Below, one piece after another: positions 1 through 9,379 of a stretch of 46,011 nt of DNA (its first letter is position 1; each line of letters begins with the position of its first letter). The position numbers were made by a program, and so were the translations under genes. The notes below the pieces were generated by a model, which was not told the DNA's origin, did not search any database, and worked only from the letters and a program-made list of their open reading frames with translations. Source of the DNA: Chryseobacterium sp. PMSZPI (GTDB lineage Bacteria > Bacteroidota > Bacteroidia > Flavobacteriales > Weeksellaceae); the NCBI RefSeq assembly GCF_002835665.1, contig NZ_PIZV01000010.1, positions 1-46,011 on the forward strand, in the 5' to 3' direction.

Positions 1-1
1 A

Positions 2-1498
2 AAATACGATCTTTCCGTAGAACCAGATTTTGAACAGAAAAGTATTAAAGGAAACAATAAGATAAGTTTTGAAATCATTAAAGATGTTACCAATCCTGTA
101 TTCCAGATTGACCTTCGACAACCTATGAAGGCGGATAAAGTAGAAGGTAATTTCCCCATTACCACTTATAAGCAGGATGGAGATTTCATTTTTATCACAG
201 CTAATAAAAAGTTTAAAAAAGGAGAAAAATACACTATTGACGTTACCTATTCCGGAAATCCGGTCATTGCTAAAAAAGCACCATGGGATGGCGGTTGGGT
301 TTTCACAAAAGATGAAAAGGGAAATCCTTGGATGAGTGTTGCAGACGAAGGAATCGGAGCTTCTATATGGCTTCCTACTAAAGATATCTGGAGCGATGAA
401 CCTGATAATGGGATTGTCATGAAAATCATTACTCCCAATGATCTTGTAGGGGTTGGAAACGGAAGGTTGATCGATAAAAAAACGAATGGAAATAAAACCA
501 CTTATATCTGGCAGGTAAAAAATCCTATTAATGCTTATTCCATTATCCCGAATGTTGGTAAGTATGTGAACTTTAAGGATACTTATAATGGGGAAAAAGG
601 AAAATTGGATTTAGATTATTGGGTATTGGACTATAATTTAGATAAGGCAAAGAAACAATTCCAACAGGTAAAACCTATGCTTTCTGCCTTTGAATACTGG
701 TTTGGCCCTTATCCATTTTATGAAGATTCTTATAAACTTGTGGATTCTCCTTATCTGGGAATGGAACACCAAAGTAGTGTTGCCTATGGAAATAATTATC
801 AGAATGGCTATCTTGGAAGAGACCTTTCAGGAACAGGAGTAGGGTTGAATTGGGATTTTATCATTATTCATGAAAGTGGCCACGAATGGTTTGCCAATAA
901 TATCACGGCAAAAGATCAGGCAGATATGTGGATTCATGAAAGCTTTACCAATTATTCCGAAGTTCTTTTTACTGAAAAATATATGGACAAAAAATCGGCA
1001 GACATCTATGCTATCGGCATCCGCAATATCATCAATAATGACATCCCGATTATCGGTCAGTACGGAGTACGAAACGAAGGAAGTGGGGATATGTACCCTA
1101 AAGGTGCCAATATGATCCACACCATAAGACAAGTCATTAACAATGATGAAAAATTCAGACAGATCTTAAGAGGATTGAATAAAGAATTCTATCATCAAAC
1201 TGTCACAACAAAGCAGGTCGAAGATTATATTTCATCTCAATCAGGAATTGACTTTTCCGGTGTTTTTGATCAATACTTAAGAACAATAAAAATTCCTACT
1301 TTAGAATATGTTCAAAATGGGGATAATTTGAAATTCAGATATACAGATGTGGTCAAGAATTTAAAACTTCCTGTCATAATCAATAATGGTGATCAAACCA
1401 TCAATCCAACCGAGGAATGGCAAACTGTAAAGCTAAAGAAAAATACTCCGGTTGAATGGAATAATAATTATTATATCGATTACAAGGACGTTCAGTAA
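2..1498 (+). CDS. M1 family zinc aminopeptidase, N-terminus missing
   Basis: Metallopeptidase of the M1 (gluzincin aminopeptidase) family, which removes N-terminal residues from peptides. The frame is open to the left edge from base 2, so the Met codon at 125 is internal and the true start lies outside the window. Visible motifs are GMEH at 758-769 (the family's exopeptidase GxMEN-like motif) and the zinc site HESGH at 869-883, followed 18 residues later by the third ligand Glu in WIHESFTNY. The part after the catalytic domain is short, about 150 residues, as in many Bacteroidota M1 enzymes. The M61 peptidase follows on the same strand after a hairpin, so the two may serve the same peptide-scavenging role but are probably separate transcripts. 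Any signal peptide would be in the missing part. Confidence 0.93.
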   Translation, partial: KYDLSVEPDFEQKSIKGNNKISFEIIKDVTNPVFQIDLRQPMKADKVEGNFPITTYKQDGDFIFITANKKFKKGEKYTIDVTYSGNPVIAKKAPWDGGWVFTKDEKGNPWMSVADEGIGASIWLPTKDIWSDEPDNGIVMKIITPNDLVGVGNGRLIDKKTNGNKTTYIWQVKNPINAYSIIPNVGKYVNFKDTYNGEKGKLDLDYWVLDYNLDKAKKQFQQVKPMLSAFEYWFGPYPFYEDSYKLVDSPYLGMEHQSSVAYGNNYQNGYLGRDLSGTGVGLNWDFIIIHESGHEWFANNITAKDQADMWIHESFTNYSEVLFTEKYMDKKSADIYAIGIRNIINNDIPIIGQYGVRNEGSGDMYPKGANMIHTIRQVINNDEKFRQILRGLNKEFYHQTVTTKQVEDYISSQSGIDFSGVFDQYLRTIKIPTLEYVQNGDNLKFRYTDVVKNLKLPVIINNGDQTINPTEEWQTVKLKKNTPVEWNNNYYIDYKDVQ

Positions 1499-1502
1499 AT
1501 AA

Positions 1503-1542
1503 GCAAAGGGCAAATTCGCAAACAGCAAGTTTGCCTTTTTGC
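1503..1542 (+). terminator. Hairpin terminator after M1 peptidase
   Basis: GGCAAA and TTTGCC arms flanked by A-rich and T-rich runs begin four bases after the stop codon. The stem is imperfect but is followed by a T-run. Confidence 0.6.
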
Positions 1543-1634
1543 TTTCTTGAGTTTAAAATTTAAGAAAAGTTTAATACTTTGTTCCGTAACAAAATGAGTA
1601 AAAAAGCAACTATTTAACTATAAAATTAATCTTA

Positions 1635-3491
1635 ATGAAAAAAATAGCACTTAGCTTAGGCCTTTTTGCCGCTTTTTTAGCGAATGCACAGTCTATTAAA
1701 ACAACCATTGATCTCATCAATGTGAAAGATGATAAAGTAGCCGTAACGATGGAATTCCCTAAGATGAAGTCTGGTGATGTGAAATTTCATTTTCCTAAAA
1801 CAGTTCCCGGTACTTATTCTGAAGACGACTATGGAAGATTTATAGAAGGAATCAAGTTTTACGACAATAAAGGTAATGAGCTTACGTATACAAAAGTTAA
1901 TGACAATACCTATTCTTTAAAAAATGCTCAGAATTTAAGCAAGGTTACTTACCTCGTTAATGACAGCTTTGATGAAGAGATGAACACTTCTAAACATAAA
2001 GCGGTATTCTCCCCTTCAGGAACTGATATTGAAGAAGGAAAAGTGTACATGATCAATACTCATGGATTTATTGGGTATATTGATAATATGCAGGATGTTC
2101 CTTACCAATTGGTTGTCCAAAAGCCTACCGGTTTCTATGGAACAACCGCTTTGGTAGATCAGGACAAATCAGAGGCTACAGATACTTTTACTTTAGCTAA
2201 TTATGCTAAGGTGACAGACTCTCCATTGATGTATACTAAACCGGATTATATTGCTTTTAACGCAGGAGGAATGGAGCTGGTATTAGGCGTTTACTCTCCT
2301 ACCGGAAAATATAAAGCTGCAGATTTTAAAGATAATCTTGAAAAAATGGTAATCGCCCAAAAGAAATTCTTAGGGGATATGAATACCAATAAAAAGTATG
2401 CGATCATGCTTTATTTATCCGGAGGCGACGGACCTCAGATTAAAGGATTCGGAGCTTTAGAACATCACGAATCTACAAGTGTTGTACTTCCGGAAGCAAT
2501 GCCAAAAGATGCAATCGATAAAACCATTACCGATGTTGTGTCTCATGAGTTTTTCCACACTGTAAATCCTTTGAAGACTCATTCTGAAGAAATTCATTAT
2601 TTCGACTATGCAGATCCAAAGATGTCTCAGCATTTATGGATGTATGAAGGAGGAACAGAATATTTTGCCAACTTATTCCAGATCCAGGAAGGTTTGATCA
2701 ATAAAGATGAATTCCTTCAGAGAATCGGTGAAAAAATCACCAATTCCAAGAATTATAATGATACGATGCCGTTTACGGTAATGAGTAAAAATGTTTTAAA
2801 AGAAGGATACAAAGATCAGTACAGAAATGTATACGAAAAAGGAGCTCTTTTAGCCATGTGTCTGGATATTGAATTGAGAAAACTATCCAATGGAGAAATG
2901 GGATATCGTGACATGATCAGAAAGTTATCTCAAAGATTCGGAGAAAATAAACCTTTCAAAGATGATAAGTTAATTGATGAATTGGTGACCGTAACCGGAT
3001 ATCCGCAAATAAAAGATTTTTATAATAAATATATTGCAGGAAGCCAGCCGACACCTTATGCAGAATACCTGAGTATGGTAGGGGTAGATATTCAGAAGCA
3101 GGAAAGCCGTCCTCTTTTCTGGTTTATTAAAGATCCAAACCAGACAGGTTTTGATGAGAAAAACAATGCTTTTGCTTTTGATGAAAATTCAGCTTTGTCT
3201 CCATTCGCAAAAAGTATCGGATTTAAAATTACAGATGAAGTACTTGCCTTAGATGGAAAAACGGTGGATATTAAAAACGTTCAATCTTTTATTGGTTATA
3301 CCCAAACCATTAAAGAAGGACAAGACGTTAGCGTAACCATCCTAAGAGATAACGCAGGAAAGAAAGAAAAAATGATCCTGAAAGGAAAAGCTATTCTGGA
3401 TAAAATGACTATGGAAACTCCTTCATTCAAAGCGAATCCAAGTCCGGCAGAACAGAAACTACAAAATCAGTGGCTCACTGGCAAAAAATAA
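1635..3491 (+). CDS. M61 family glycyl aminopeptidase-like protease with PDZ domain
   Basis: Secreted zinc peptidase of the M61 family (618 aa), whose characterised members prefer N-terminal Gly or Ala. Residues 1-18 form a signal peptide ending in ANA-Q. The N-terminal beta domain is followed by the catalytic region with HEFFH at residues 304-308 and the downstream YEGGTEYF stretch that supplies the third zinc ligand. A PDZ domain occupies roughly residues 520-595 (IGFKITDEVLALDGK). This order of beta domain, M61 protease and PDZ, and the length, match the family. It lies behind the M1 peptidase and before a convergent kinase gene. Location is inferred to be periplasmic or surface. Confidence 0.92.
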   Translation: MKKIALSLGLFAAFLANAQSIKTTIDLINVKDDKVAVTMEFPKMKSGDVKFHFPKTVPGTYSEDDYGRFIEGIKFYDNKGNELTYTKVNDNTYSLKNAQNLSKVTYLVNDSFDEEMNTSKHKAVFSPSGTDIEEGKVYMINTHGFIGYIDNMQDVPYQLVVQKPTGFYGTTALVDQDKSEATDTFTLANYAKVTDSPLMYTKPDYIAFNAGGMELVLGVYSPTGKYKAADFKDNLEKMVIAQKKFLGDMNTNKKYAIMLYLSGGDGPQIKGFGALEHHESTSVVLPEAMPKDAIDKTITDVVSHEFFHTVNPLKTHSEEIHYFDYADPKMSQHLWMYEGGTEYFANLFQIQEGLINKDEFLQRIGEKITNSKNYNDTMPFTVMSKNVLKEGYKDQYRNVYEKGALLAMCLDIELRKLSNGEMGYRDMIRKLSQRFGENKPFKDDKLIDELVTVTGYPQIKDFYNKYIAGSQPTPYAEYLSMVGVDIQKQESRPLFWFIKDPNQTGFDEKNNAFAFDENSALSPFAKSIGFKITDEVLALDGKTVDIKNVQSFIGYTQTIKEGQDVSVTILRDNAGKKEKMILKGKAILDKMTMETPSFKANPSPAEQKLQNQWLTGKK

Positions 3492-3495
3492 ATAC

Positions 3496-3639
3496 AAAAG
3501 CGGTTGTCTCAAAAGTCAAATAATTTTGGTTTTTGTCATTCTGACGCAGGAAGAATCTCATTGATAATTAATTGTTTGAGATTCTTCACTCCATTTCATT
3601 TCGTTCAGAATGACACTTTTGAGAACAACCGCTTTTTTT
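3496..3639. repeat. Nested-hairpin intergenic repeat, family 1, copy A
   Basis: Outer arms AAAAGCGGTTGTCTC and its near complement at the right end enclose a second inverted pair (GTCATTCTGA / TCAGAATGAC) and an inner pair (AGAATCTCA / TGAGATTCT). It fills the gap between convergent genes (M61 and the sensor kinase), and A/T-runs at both ends suit a bidirectional terminator. Copies B (9221-9360) and C (34084-34290) have the reverse internal orientation. Confidence 0.85.
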
Positions 3640-3674
3640 ATGTTTGATATCTAGTGAGTTTTTTTATATTTCAC

Positions 3675-4844
3675 TTACTCTTTTTTAATGGTAATTCTAA
3701 AAGTACTTCCCTTTCCTACTTCAGTCTGAGAAATCTTGATATCCCCATTATGGTATTCCTGAACTACTCTTTTCGCTAATGATAATCCTAGTCCCCATCC
3801 GCGTTTTTTGGTAGAATACCCTGGCTTAAATGCATTTCTTGCCTGTTGTTTAGTCATACCGCTTCCGGTATCTTTTACTTCAATCAGAATATTTTTGTTT
3901 CGTTCAAAAATAGACATTACAATAGTACCTTCTCCTTTCATGGCATCCACCGCATTTTTCACCAAATTTTCTATCACCCAGCTCATCAAGATTTTATTAT
4001 GAGGTACTAAAAGTGTATAGGTTGGAAGATGTAGGGTAAAGTTAATTTTCTTTGAAATTCTTGTTTTTAAATAATCAAAATTTTCCTGAATCGTTTCATT
4101 GAAGTTCATGTCATTCAGTTCCGGAACAGAACCTATTTTGGAGAATCTTTCGGAAATGGTTCTTAATCTTTCAACATCTTTTTCCATTTCATGAACTCCA
4201 TCAGGCACTGGATTGTCCATTTTCATAATTTCCATCCAGCCAATCATAGATGACAAAGGTGTTCCGATCTGATGTGCTGTTTCTTTTGCTAATCCTGCCC
4301 AAAGATAGCCTTCATCCGTTTTTTTTACTGTTCTTAAAAACCAAAAAACAAATAGTAAATATAATAAAATGAATAATCCTAAAAAATACGGGTAGTACCT
4401 TAAATTATTAAGCAATTCAGAATTATCGTAGAATACTAACTGTTTACCTCCATTAGCAACTTCAATCTCAAAAGGATCATAATGACTTTCCATTTTAGTA
4501 ATTAATCTACTTAATTCATTAGGGTTTTTCAAAATTTCCTTGGCAATATTTCTGGAACTTCCTTCAAATAAAAAAGGTTGTTTGTTTTCGTCTGTAAGGA
4601 TCGATGGAATTTGATCATTCTCTGTAAGAATTGCAAATATAAGTTCTTGAGTTTCCGAACTTTTCTGTTGATTATCCTGTAAAATTTTGATTGCTGTAGC
4701 AAAGACTTTTATTCTTTCAGCTTCTTTTTCTCTTAAATTTTTGATGAGGAAATTGGATGATACAATTAACGCAACAACTACAATTGTTAATATTGTAAAC
4801 ACAAACAAATTATTAATTCTTGATAGAAGCGGACGGTTTTTCAT
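3675..4844 (-). CDS. Membrane sensor histidine kinase
   Basis: Two-component sensor kinase of 389 aa. Transmembrane segments at about residues 12-35 and 150-171 flank a sensor region of some 115 residues. No HAMP domain is evident. The H-box AHQIGTPLSS carries the phospho-acceptor His191. The ATPase domain shows the N-box NLVKNAVDA (293-301), G1 DTGSG (325-329) and G2 GWGLGLSLAK (349-358). The start lies seven bases after the stop of the upstream carboxypeptidase gene, so the two are very probably co-transcribed, and the kinase may sense an envelope signal. No response regulator is adjacent, so the partner is encoded elsewhere. The ligand is unknown. Confidence 0.92.
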   Translation of the reverse strand: MKNRPLLSRINNLFVFTILTIVVVALIVSSNFLIKNLREKEAERIKVFATAIKILQDNQQKSSETQELIFAILTENDQIPSILTDENKQPFLFEGSSRNIAKEILKNPNELSRLITKMESHYDPFEIEVANGGKQLVFYDNSELLNNLRYYPYFLGLFILLYLLFVFWFLRTVKKTDEGYLWAGLAKETAHQIGTPLSSMIGWMEIMKMDNPVPDGVHEMEKDVERLRTISERFSKIGSVPELNDMNFNETIQENFDYLKTRISKKINFTLHLPTYTLLVPHNKILMSWVIENLVKNAVDAMKGEGTIVMSIFERNKNILIEVKDTGSGMTKQQARNAFKPGYSTKKRGWGLGLSLAKRVVQEYHNGDIKISQTEVGKGSTFRITIKKE

Positions 4845-4851
4845 TCAAAAT

Positions 4852-6225
4852 TTATTTTAAAACATTCAAAATTTTCTGCAACTCCGTATTTCCACTTCCC
4901 TGATAATTGTTAATGATGATCGAAAAAACATATTTCTTACCATCTTTTGCTGTCTGGTATCCTGCAAAAGATTTAGTATCTCTCATCGTACCGCTCTTCA
5001 TTTTCATTCCGTTATCCTGAACCGGGAAACCATCATAGTAGGCTTCAAACCAAGATTGTTTTTTGGCATATAATAAAGCCTGGACTTCGGCTTTTGCTGA
5101 TACATAATTTTGAGGAGAAAGCCCACTTCCATCTGCAAAATTGATCATATTCGAGTTGATTCCCTTTGATTTCCAAAAGTCTTTAAGAAAGGCGACACCA
5201 CTTTTAAAACTAGAATTTCCTTTCTTTTCTTTTCCCAGAGTTTTAATCAATGTTTCTCCGTATAGGTTTACACTTTTTCTCAAAAACCAGTAAACAATTT
5301 TATCTAACGTGGGAGATTCATAAGTCAGAATAATATTATTTTTCGGAGCTTCTAAAGCTTGCTTACCTTCTATTTCCAATTGTGAGTTGGTTACCGTCTT
5401 TCCGGAAATCTCAATCCCTGCTTCTTTTAACCATTGTTTCACTTCGACACCTAGCTGCAAAGGAGGGTTAGGGGTAGAACCGGAAACTGTTACTGTTTTT
5501 CCACCGGGAAGCATCCCGTTGATTAATGCTACTTCAGAGTGAGGTGCTGTAAAGATTAAGCTTTGATCTGAGCTTCCACCGGATTTCAGATCATTAAGCC
5601 ACTTCACCCCTTCTAAGGGATATGAAAAACCTTTAAAATCAGTTCCGTTAATATTGATATCAAACTGATTTTCCTTCCAGTTGATTCCCCAAACCCCTGC
5701 TCCATAGTAATTTCCAAGATCGTCCCATGGCCAACCTCCAGGAATCGTCTGATGGTCAAAATAAGAATCATCAATCACTAGATCTCCCGATATTTTTGTG
5801 ATTCCGGAAGTTTTAATAGCTTCGATCAGTTTCTTTTTAAAATTTTCGGGCTTATAAGCATCATATCTCCAGCTTCCCAGAGTAGGATCTCCATTTGAGC
5901 TGATAAAGAGATTCCCGTTCAATACACCTCCGGATACATTTCCGGAATAGCTTGAAGTTGTTTTATAAGTATAATTTTTGCCTAAAGTTTCCAATGCGGC
6001 ACCTGCTGTAAAAATCTTCTGGGTAGAAGCAGTTGAAAGCCCCTTATTACCTTGATATTCATAAATAAGGTTACCATTTTCATCTGACACATAAAATGAT
6101 AAATTAGCAGCAACAGCGCCCGAAGAATCCATAAGATCTTTAGTTGCTTTATCTAATTTTTGAGCCATATTCTGAGCAGAAATCATCTGCACGGAAAGAG
6201 TGAGAACAGCAAGTGTTTTTTTCAT
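4852..6225 (-). CDS. dacB: D-alanyl-D-alanine carboxypeptidase/endopeptidase, PBP4 (S13) type
   Basis: Low-molecular-weight penicillin-binding protein that trims or hydrolyses peptidoglycan cross-bridges. It has 457 aa and a signal peptide ending at SAQ (about residue 18). The catalytic SxxK motif is S67-T-Q-K70. The SGLSPQN stretch at 367-373 corresponds to the SxN region. The third motif reads KSG at 410-412 instead of the usual KTG, a conservative change. The long insertion between motifs 1 and 2 is typical of PBP4 and distinguishes it from DacA-type enzymes. It heads a likely operon with the sensor kinase, seven bases downstream. A -7 type box lies at 6316-6323. Confidence 0.93.
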   Translation of the reverse strand: MKKTLAVLTLSVQMISAQNMAQKLDKATKDLMDSSGAVAANLSFYVSDENGNLIYEYQGNKGLSTASTQKIFTAGAALETLGKNYTYKTTSSYSGNVSGGVLNGNLFISSNGDPTLGSWRYDAYKPENFKKKLIEAIKTSGITKISGDLVIDDSYFDHQTIPGGWPWDDLGNYYGAGVWGINWKENQFDININGTDFKGFSYPLEGVKWLNDLKSGGSSDQSLIFTAPHSEVALINGMLPGGKTVTVSGSTPNPPLQLGVEVKQWLKEAGIEISGKTVTNSQLEIEGKQALEAPKNNIILTYESPTLDKIVYWFLRKSVNLYGETLIKTLGKEKKGNSSFKSGVAFLKDFWKSKGINSNMINFADGSGLSPQNYVSAKAEVQALLYAKKQSWFEAYYDGFPVQDNGMKMKSGTMRDTKSFAGYQTAKDGKKYVFSIIINNYQGSGNTELQKILNVLK

Positions 6226-6315
6226 TGCATTGTGGGTTTATTGATTGTTTTGCCAGCCATAATTTTTCACATCAAAATACTGTTCACAAAACATTTTATG
6301 AATTTAAATCTTAAT

Positions 6316-6323
6316 CAAATATA
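6316..6323 (-). promoter_or_regulatory. Candidate -7 box for dacB
   Basis: Minus strand reads TATATTTG, an exact TAnnTTTG match about 90 bases before the start codon. No clear -33 TTTG was found, so support is moderate. Confidence 0.4.
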
Positions 6324-6336
6324 ACAAAATAAGAAT

Positions 6337-7035
6337 TTATTCTGACAGTAAACTTCCAGCCTCTATTTCGTAAGGTTCTTGACCTTTCTCAAAAATTCTG
6401 GTCAGCTCATTTCCTTCAACACTAATGGTATTTCCAATTCTTCTGATCCAGTTTCCTTCTCTTAATCCCACCACTTTAATATCATTTTGGGTAAGGAATT
6501 CCCTGATCCTGGTTTCTCTGGTTTCTCCGTTATGCTTCAAATCGGGATTCGGATCCAGGTAGTGTGGATTGATATTGAACGGAACCAGCCCCATACAATC
6601 AAAGCTTGGTGGATAAACGATCGGCATGTCGTTCGTTGTTTTCATATTTTGTCCACCGATATTACTCCCTGCACTACATCCTAAATATGATTTTCCATTG
6701 GTTACGTTTTCCTTAAGGACAGACATTAGCCCTTCCTCATGTAAGGTTTTTACCAATAAAAAAGTGTTTCCTCCTCCTGTAAAATATCCTTTTGCCTGAT
6801 GAATAGCCTCTGTTTTATTTTCGAATTCGTGAAGCCCCTTTACCTTAATATTGATTGTTTCAAAAAAAGAACGTGCTTTTGCAGTATAATCGTCATGAGA
6901 AATTCCTCCGGGTCTGGCAAAAGGGATAAATATAATCTCGTCAATTCCTTTATATAATTGAATTAATTCCTCTCTTAAGTATTCCAGATATTCTCCACCA
7001 AAAAGTGTGGAAGTTGATGCTAATATGATATTCAT
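6337..7035 (-). CDS. pepE: Dipeptidase E (alpha-aspartyl dipeptidase), S51 family
   Basis: Cytoplasmic serine dipeptidase that cleaves peptides with N-terminal aspartate. Length 232 aa, against about 229 for the E. coli enzyme. The nucleophile sits in GCSAGSN as S121. D136 and H158 (INPHYLD) are each offset by one from the catalytic Ser120/Asp135/His157 of E. coli PepE. The FARPGG and TGGGNTF stretches are also typical. A well-formed promoter lies immediately upstream (7070-7100). Neighbours are a cell-wall hydrolase and a TPR protein, with no clear operon link. Confidence 0.95.
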   Translation of the reverse strand: MNIILASTSTLFGGEYLEYLREELIQLYKGIDEIIFIPFARPGGISHDDYTAKARSFFETINIKVKGLHEFENKTEAIHQAKGYFTGGGNTFLLVKTLHEEGLMSVLKENVTNGKSYLGCSAGSNIGGQNMKTTNDMPIVYPPSFDCMGLVPFNINPHYLDPNPDLKHNGETRETRIREFLTQNDIKVVGLREGNWIRRIGNTISVEGNELTRIFEKGQEPYEIEAGSLLSE

Positions 7036-7069
7036 ACAAGAAAATTATATTAAAAAAATAGTTGAAACA

Positions 7070-7100
7070 CAAAGATAGACCCAAATATCAACGAATCAAA
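7070..7100 (-). promoter_or_regulatory. Bacteroidota-type promoter of pepE
   Basis: On the minus strand TTTG (7097-7100) is followed after 19 bases by TATCTTTG (7070-7077). This matches the TTTG-N19-TAnnTTTG consensus exactly. The predicted transcription start is near 7064, about 30 bases before the start codon. Confidence 0.75.
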
Positions 7101-7224
7101 AATTAAATTAAAAAAATCGTTTTATCCGTTAATATTTTCTAAAAAAGCCTAAAGCTTCTAAAATTTGAAGGTTTATGGAATTATTATTGAATTTTAGAAT
7201 TCAGAATTTTAAAAATATACGATT

Positions 7225-7770
7225 ATGAAAATGGCGAAAGTGAATATTAAAAATCTGTTCTTAGGTTTAATCTTTGTAGGAACGGCAAGTTTTGTCAATG
7301 CACAAACAACTCAGGGGGAAAATACAAATCCAACAACAAGTCAATCCACCAACCTTACTATTGAAGGTCTTAAAAAGCAAATTGAAACCAATCCAAAGGA
7401 CACGGAATCATTAGCTAAATTAGCAGCTGCTTATCAGGAAGCATCAGATTGGGCCAACGCTGTTGATACCTGGAAAAAAATATCGGCTTTATTACCAGAT
7501 TGGGCTCCATCTTATTATAGCCAGGCCTATGCTTATCAATCTGCTAAAGACGATGCCAACGCAAAAATTGCTTATGAAAAGTATATTGCCACTGTAAAAC
7601 CTGAAGAAGTGGAACAGAATAAAAAGAATCTGGCATATGCTTATTTTTATATTGCCTTTGCAGAACAGCAAAGTGATCCTAATAAAGCAAAAGAACATAT
7701 TGCTAAATCTATACAATATGACCCTACAAACCAAGACGCTATTAAACTTAGCAAAACTCTAAATTCATAA
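7225..7770 (+). CDS. Exported TPR-repeat protein
   Basis: Small secreted or periplasmic protein of 181 aa. An N-terminal signal peptide ends at about residue 27 (SFVNAQ), followed by a Thr/Ser/Gln-rich linker to about residue 45. Three tetratricopeptide-like helix pairs follow (PKDTESLAKLAAAYQE, WAPSYYSQAYAYQ, and the C-terminal AYAYFYIAFAEQ), a fold used for protein-protein contact. The second Met (MKMAKV) at 7231 is an alternative start. It stands alone between a divergent dipeptidase and a convergent gene. Partner and role cannot be read from the sequence. Confidence 0.85.
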   Translation: MKMAKVNIKNLFLGLIFVGTASFVNAQTTQGENTNPTTSQSTNLTIEGLKKQIETNPKDTESLAKLAAAYQEASDWANAVDTWKKISALLPDWAPSYYSQAYAYQSAKDDANAKIAYEKYIATVKPEEVEQNKKNLAYAYFYIAFAEQQSDPNKAKEHIAKSIQYDPTNQDAIKLSKTLNS

Positions 7771-7771
7771 T

Positions 7772-7800
7772 AAAAAGACCGGAAAATTTCCGGTCTTTTT
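7772..7800. terminator. Bidirectional terminator hairpin
   Basis: A near-perfect palindrome with AAAAAGACCGG and CCGGTCTTTTT arms lies between convergent genes. A- and T-runs on both sides allow it to terminate transcription from either direction. Confidence 0.85.
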
Positions 7801-7804
7801 ATTT

Positions 7805-8293
7805 CTAATCAATCTTTTTTCCAAAGAAATCTGTTTCTCCGTGCAGGTGTCGAATGATTTTTTCAATATTCCGTTGTATACCGGCTTCTGTTTTTAAATT
7901 ATTGATGTACCGAATCAGTTCATGCCTTCTTGATGGGATAAGCTTTTCAAAATTAGCCGTCGCAAGATGACTATTTTTAATTGCCTGTTCCAGTTTTGGA
8001 TGAATGGAAATACTTCTGTCGGTATTATCATATTCTACCGTAACCTCAATAGTTTCCCCTATCCTTTTCGGAGAATTTTTAAGCATGAATAAATTGATAT
8101 ACAACCTCCACTCTCCTGAATATTTCATCAGGTTTTGTTTAAAATCTTTTCCATTTACAGTACCTTTTACCGGAATTGGGCTTTTGTTCTTTCCCGAATC
8201 TTCAAAAATCTGATTCAGTACTTCATCCGGGACAAATACAAAAGGATTGATTCCAATGATTTCCAAGGTTGCTTTAAAACTGTTTTTATTCAT
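7805..8293 (-). CDS. DUF1905 / YdeI-OmdA-like protein
   Basis: Soluble protein of 162 aa with two recognised parts. Residues 5-90 resemble DUF1905, a small beta-barrel (FVFVPDEVLNQIF through GETIEVTVEYD). Residues 95-150 resemble the YdeI/OmdA C-terminal helical segment (FEKLIPSRRHELIRYI, GIQRNIEKIIRHL), named after OmpD-associated and bacteriocin-protection proteins. No signal peptide or catalytic motif is visible and the biochemical role is not established. It converges on the TPR gene across a shared terminator. Confidence 0.8.
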   Translation of the reverse strand: MNKNSFKATLEIIGINPFVFVPDEVLNQIFEDSGKNKSPIPVKGTVNGKDFKQNLMKYSGEWRLYINLFMLKNSPKRIGETIEVTVEYDNTDRSISIHPKLEQAIKNSHLATANFEKLIPSRRHELIRYINNLKTEAGIQRNIEKIIRHLHGETDFFGKKID

Positions 8294-8379
8294 GAGAATT
8301 AGCGATATGCATTCAAAATTAGGAAATAGACCTGAATCTCATATCTATTTCAATTTATTTTTTTGATATATTTCCTTTC

Positions 8380-8462
8380 TCAGACTCTCTTACTCTTCCA
8401 CTCCCACTCACTCTAAAACACTCCCACACTCAAACCAATCTCTCAACTCCGGAACTCCAATT
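8380..8462 (-). repeat. Purine-rich degenerate GGGAGTG/GAGAG tract
   Basis: About 80 bases in the gap before the aldolase gene are almost purely pyrimidine on the plus strand. The minus strand is a loose array of GAGTG, GGGAGTG and GAGAG units. It contrasts with the AT-rich flanks, and no coding frame is supported. Confidence 0.55.
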
Positions 8463-8511
8463 CCCATACTTATAATTTCTAATTCATCATTTATAACTCA
8501 ATTAATTCCCC

Positions 8512-8519
8512 TATCTTTG
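8512..8519 (+). promoter_or_regulatory. -7 box for fsa
   Basis: TATCTTTG matches TAnnTTTG exactly and lies 24 bases before the start codon, predicting a leader of about 20 bases. Confidence 0.6.
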
Positions 8520-8543
8520 TAACAAATAAATCTATTTATCAAA

Positions 8544-9197
8544 ATGAAATTTTTTATTGACACAGCTAATTTAGAGCAAATCAAAGAAGCTAAAGACCTT
8601 GGAATTTTAGATGGTGTAACTACCAATCCTTCATTAATGGCTAAAGAAGGTATTCAGGGAGCTGAAGCAATCAAAAACCATTACAAAGCAATCTGCGAAC
8701 TTGTAGACGGAGATATTTCTGCAGAGGTACTTTCTACCACTTATGAAGAAATGATCAAAGAAGGAGACGAATTGGCTGCGATCCACCCAAATATTGTGGT
8801 AAAGATCCCGATGATCAAAGACGGTATCAAAGCTTTAAAATATTTTTCTGACAAAGGAATCAGAACGAACTGTACATTGATTTTTTCAGCAGGACAGGCT
8901 CTTTTGGCAGCAAAAGCAGGAGCAACTTATGTTTCTCCTTTCCTGGGAAGATTAGATGATATTTCTACAGATGGATTAAATCTTATCCAGGAAATCAGAT
9001 TAATTTTTGACAACTACATGTTCGAAACTGAAATCCTGGCGGCTTCTATTCGCCACTCTATGCATATCATCGATTGTGCTAAAATTGGTGCTGATGTTAT
9101 TACATCTCCACTTCCTCCAATTTTGAGCTTATTAAAGCACCCATTAACAGACAACGGATTGGCTCAGTTTATTGCAGATTCTCAGAAATTAGCATAA
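8544..9197 (+). CDS. fsa: Fructose-6-phosphate aldolase / small transaldolase
   Basis: Class I aldolase of the small transaldolase (TalC/FSA) subfamily. It either cleaves or forms fructose-6-phosphate or transfers a dihydroxyacetone unit in the pentose phosphate pathway. The 217-aa length is typical of the decameric short form. Key segments are FIDTAN at residues 4-9, GVTTNPSL at 24-31, and the Schiff-base lysine K87 in VVKIPM, equivalent to Lys85 of E. coli FSA. The subfamily contains both aldolases and true transaldolases, and I cannot separate them by sight. Many Bacteroidota use this protein as their transaldolase. A repeat terminator follows. Confidence 0.92.
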   Translation: MKFFIDTANLEQIKEAKDLGILDGVTTNPSLMAKEGIQGAEAIKNHYKAICELVDGDISAEVLSTTYEEMIKEGDELAAIHPNIVVKIPMIKDGIKALKYFSDKGIRTNCTLIFSAGQALLAAKAGATYVSPFLGRLDDISTDGLNLIQEIRLIFDNYMFETEILAASIRHSMHIIDCAKIGADVITSPLPPILSLLKHPLTDNGLAQFIADSQKLA

Positions 9198-9220
9198 GAA
9201 TTGACAACAATTTAGATATA

Positions 9221-9360
9221 AAAAAGAGGCTGTCTCAAAAGTGTCATTCTGAATGAAATGAAATGCAGTGAAGAATCTCATATAATTGGTTGTCAAAGAG
9301 ATTCTTCCTTCGTCAGAATGACAAAAGCCAAATTATTTGACTTTTGAAACAGCCTCTTTT
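9221..9360. repeat. Nested-hairpin intergenic repeat, family 1, copy B
   Basis: Outer arms AAGAGGCTGTCTC and its complement enclose the same GTCATTCTGA/TCAGAATGAC and AGAATCTCA/GAGATTCTT pairs as copy A, but in the opposite orientation. It again fills a gap between convergent genes (fsa and a GLPGLI gene). Relative to copy A the outer stem differs at two pairs, and both partners change together. Confidence 0.85.
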
Positions 9361-9379
9361 ATTTTTAGAAACATTATAT

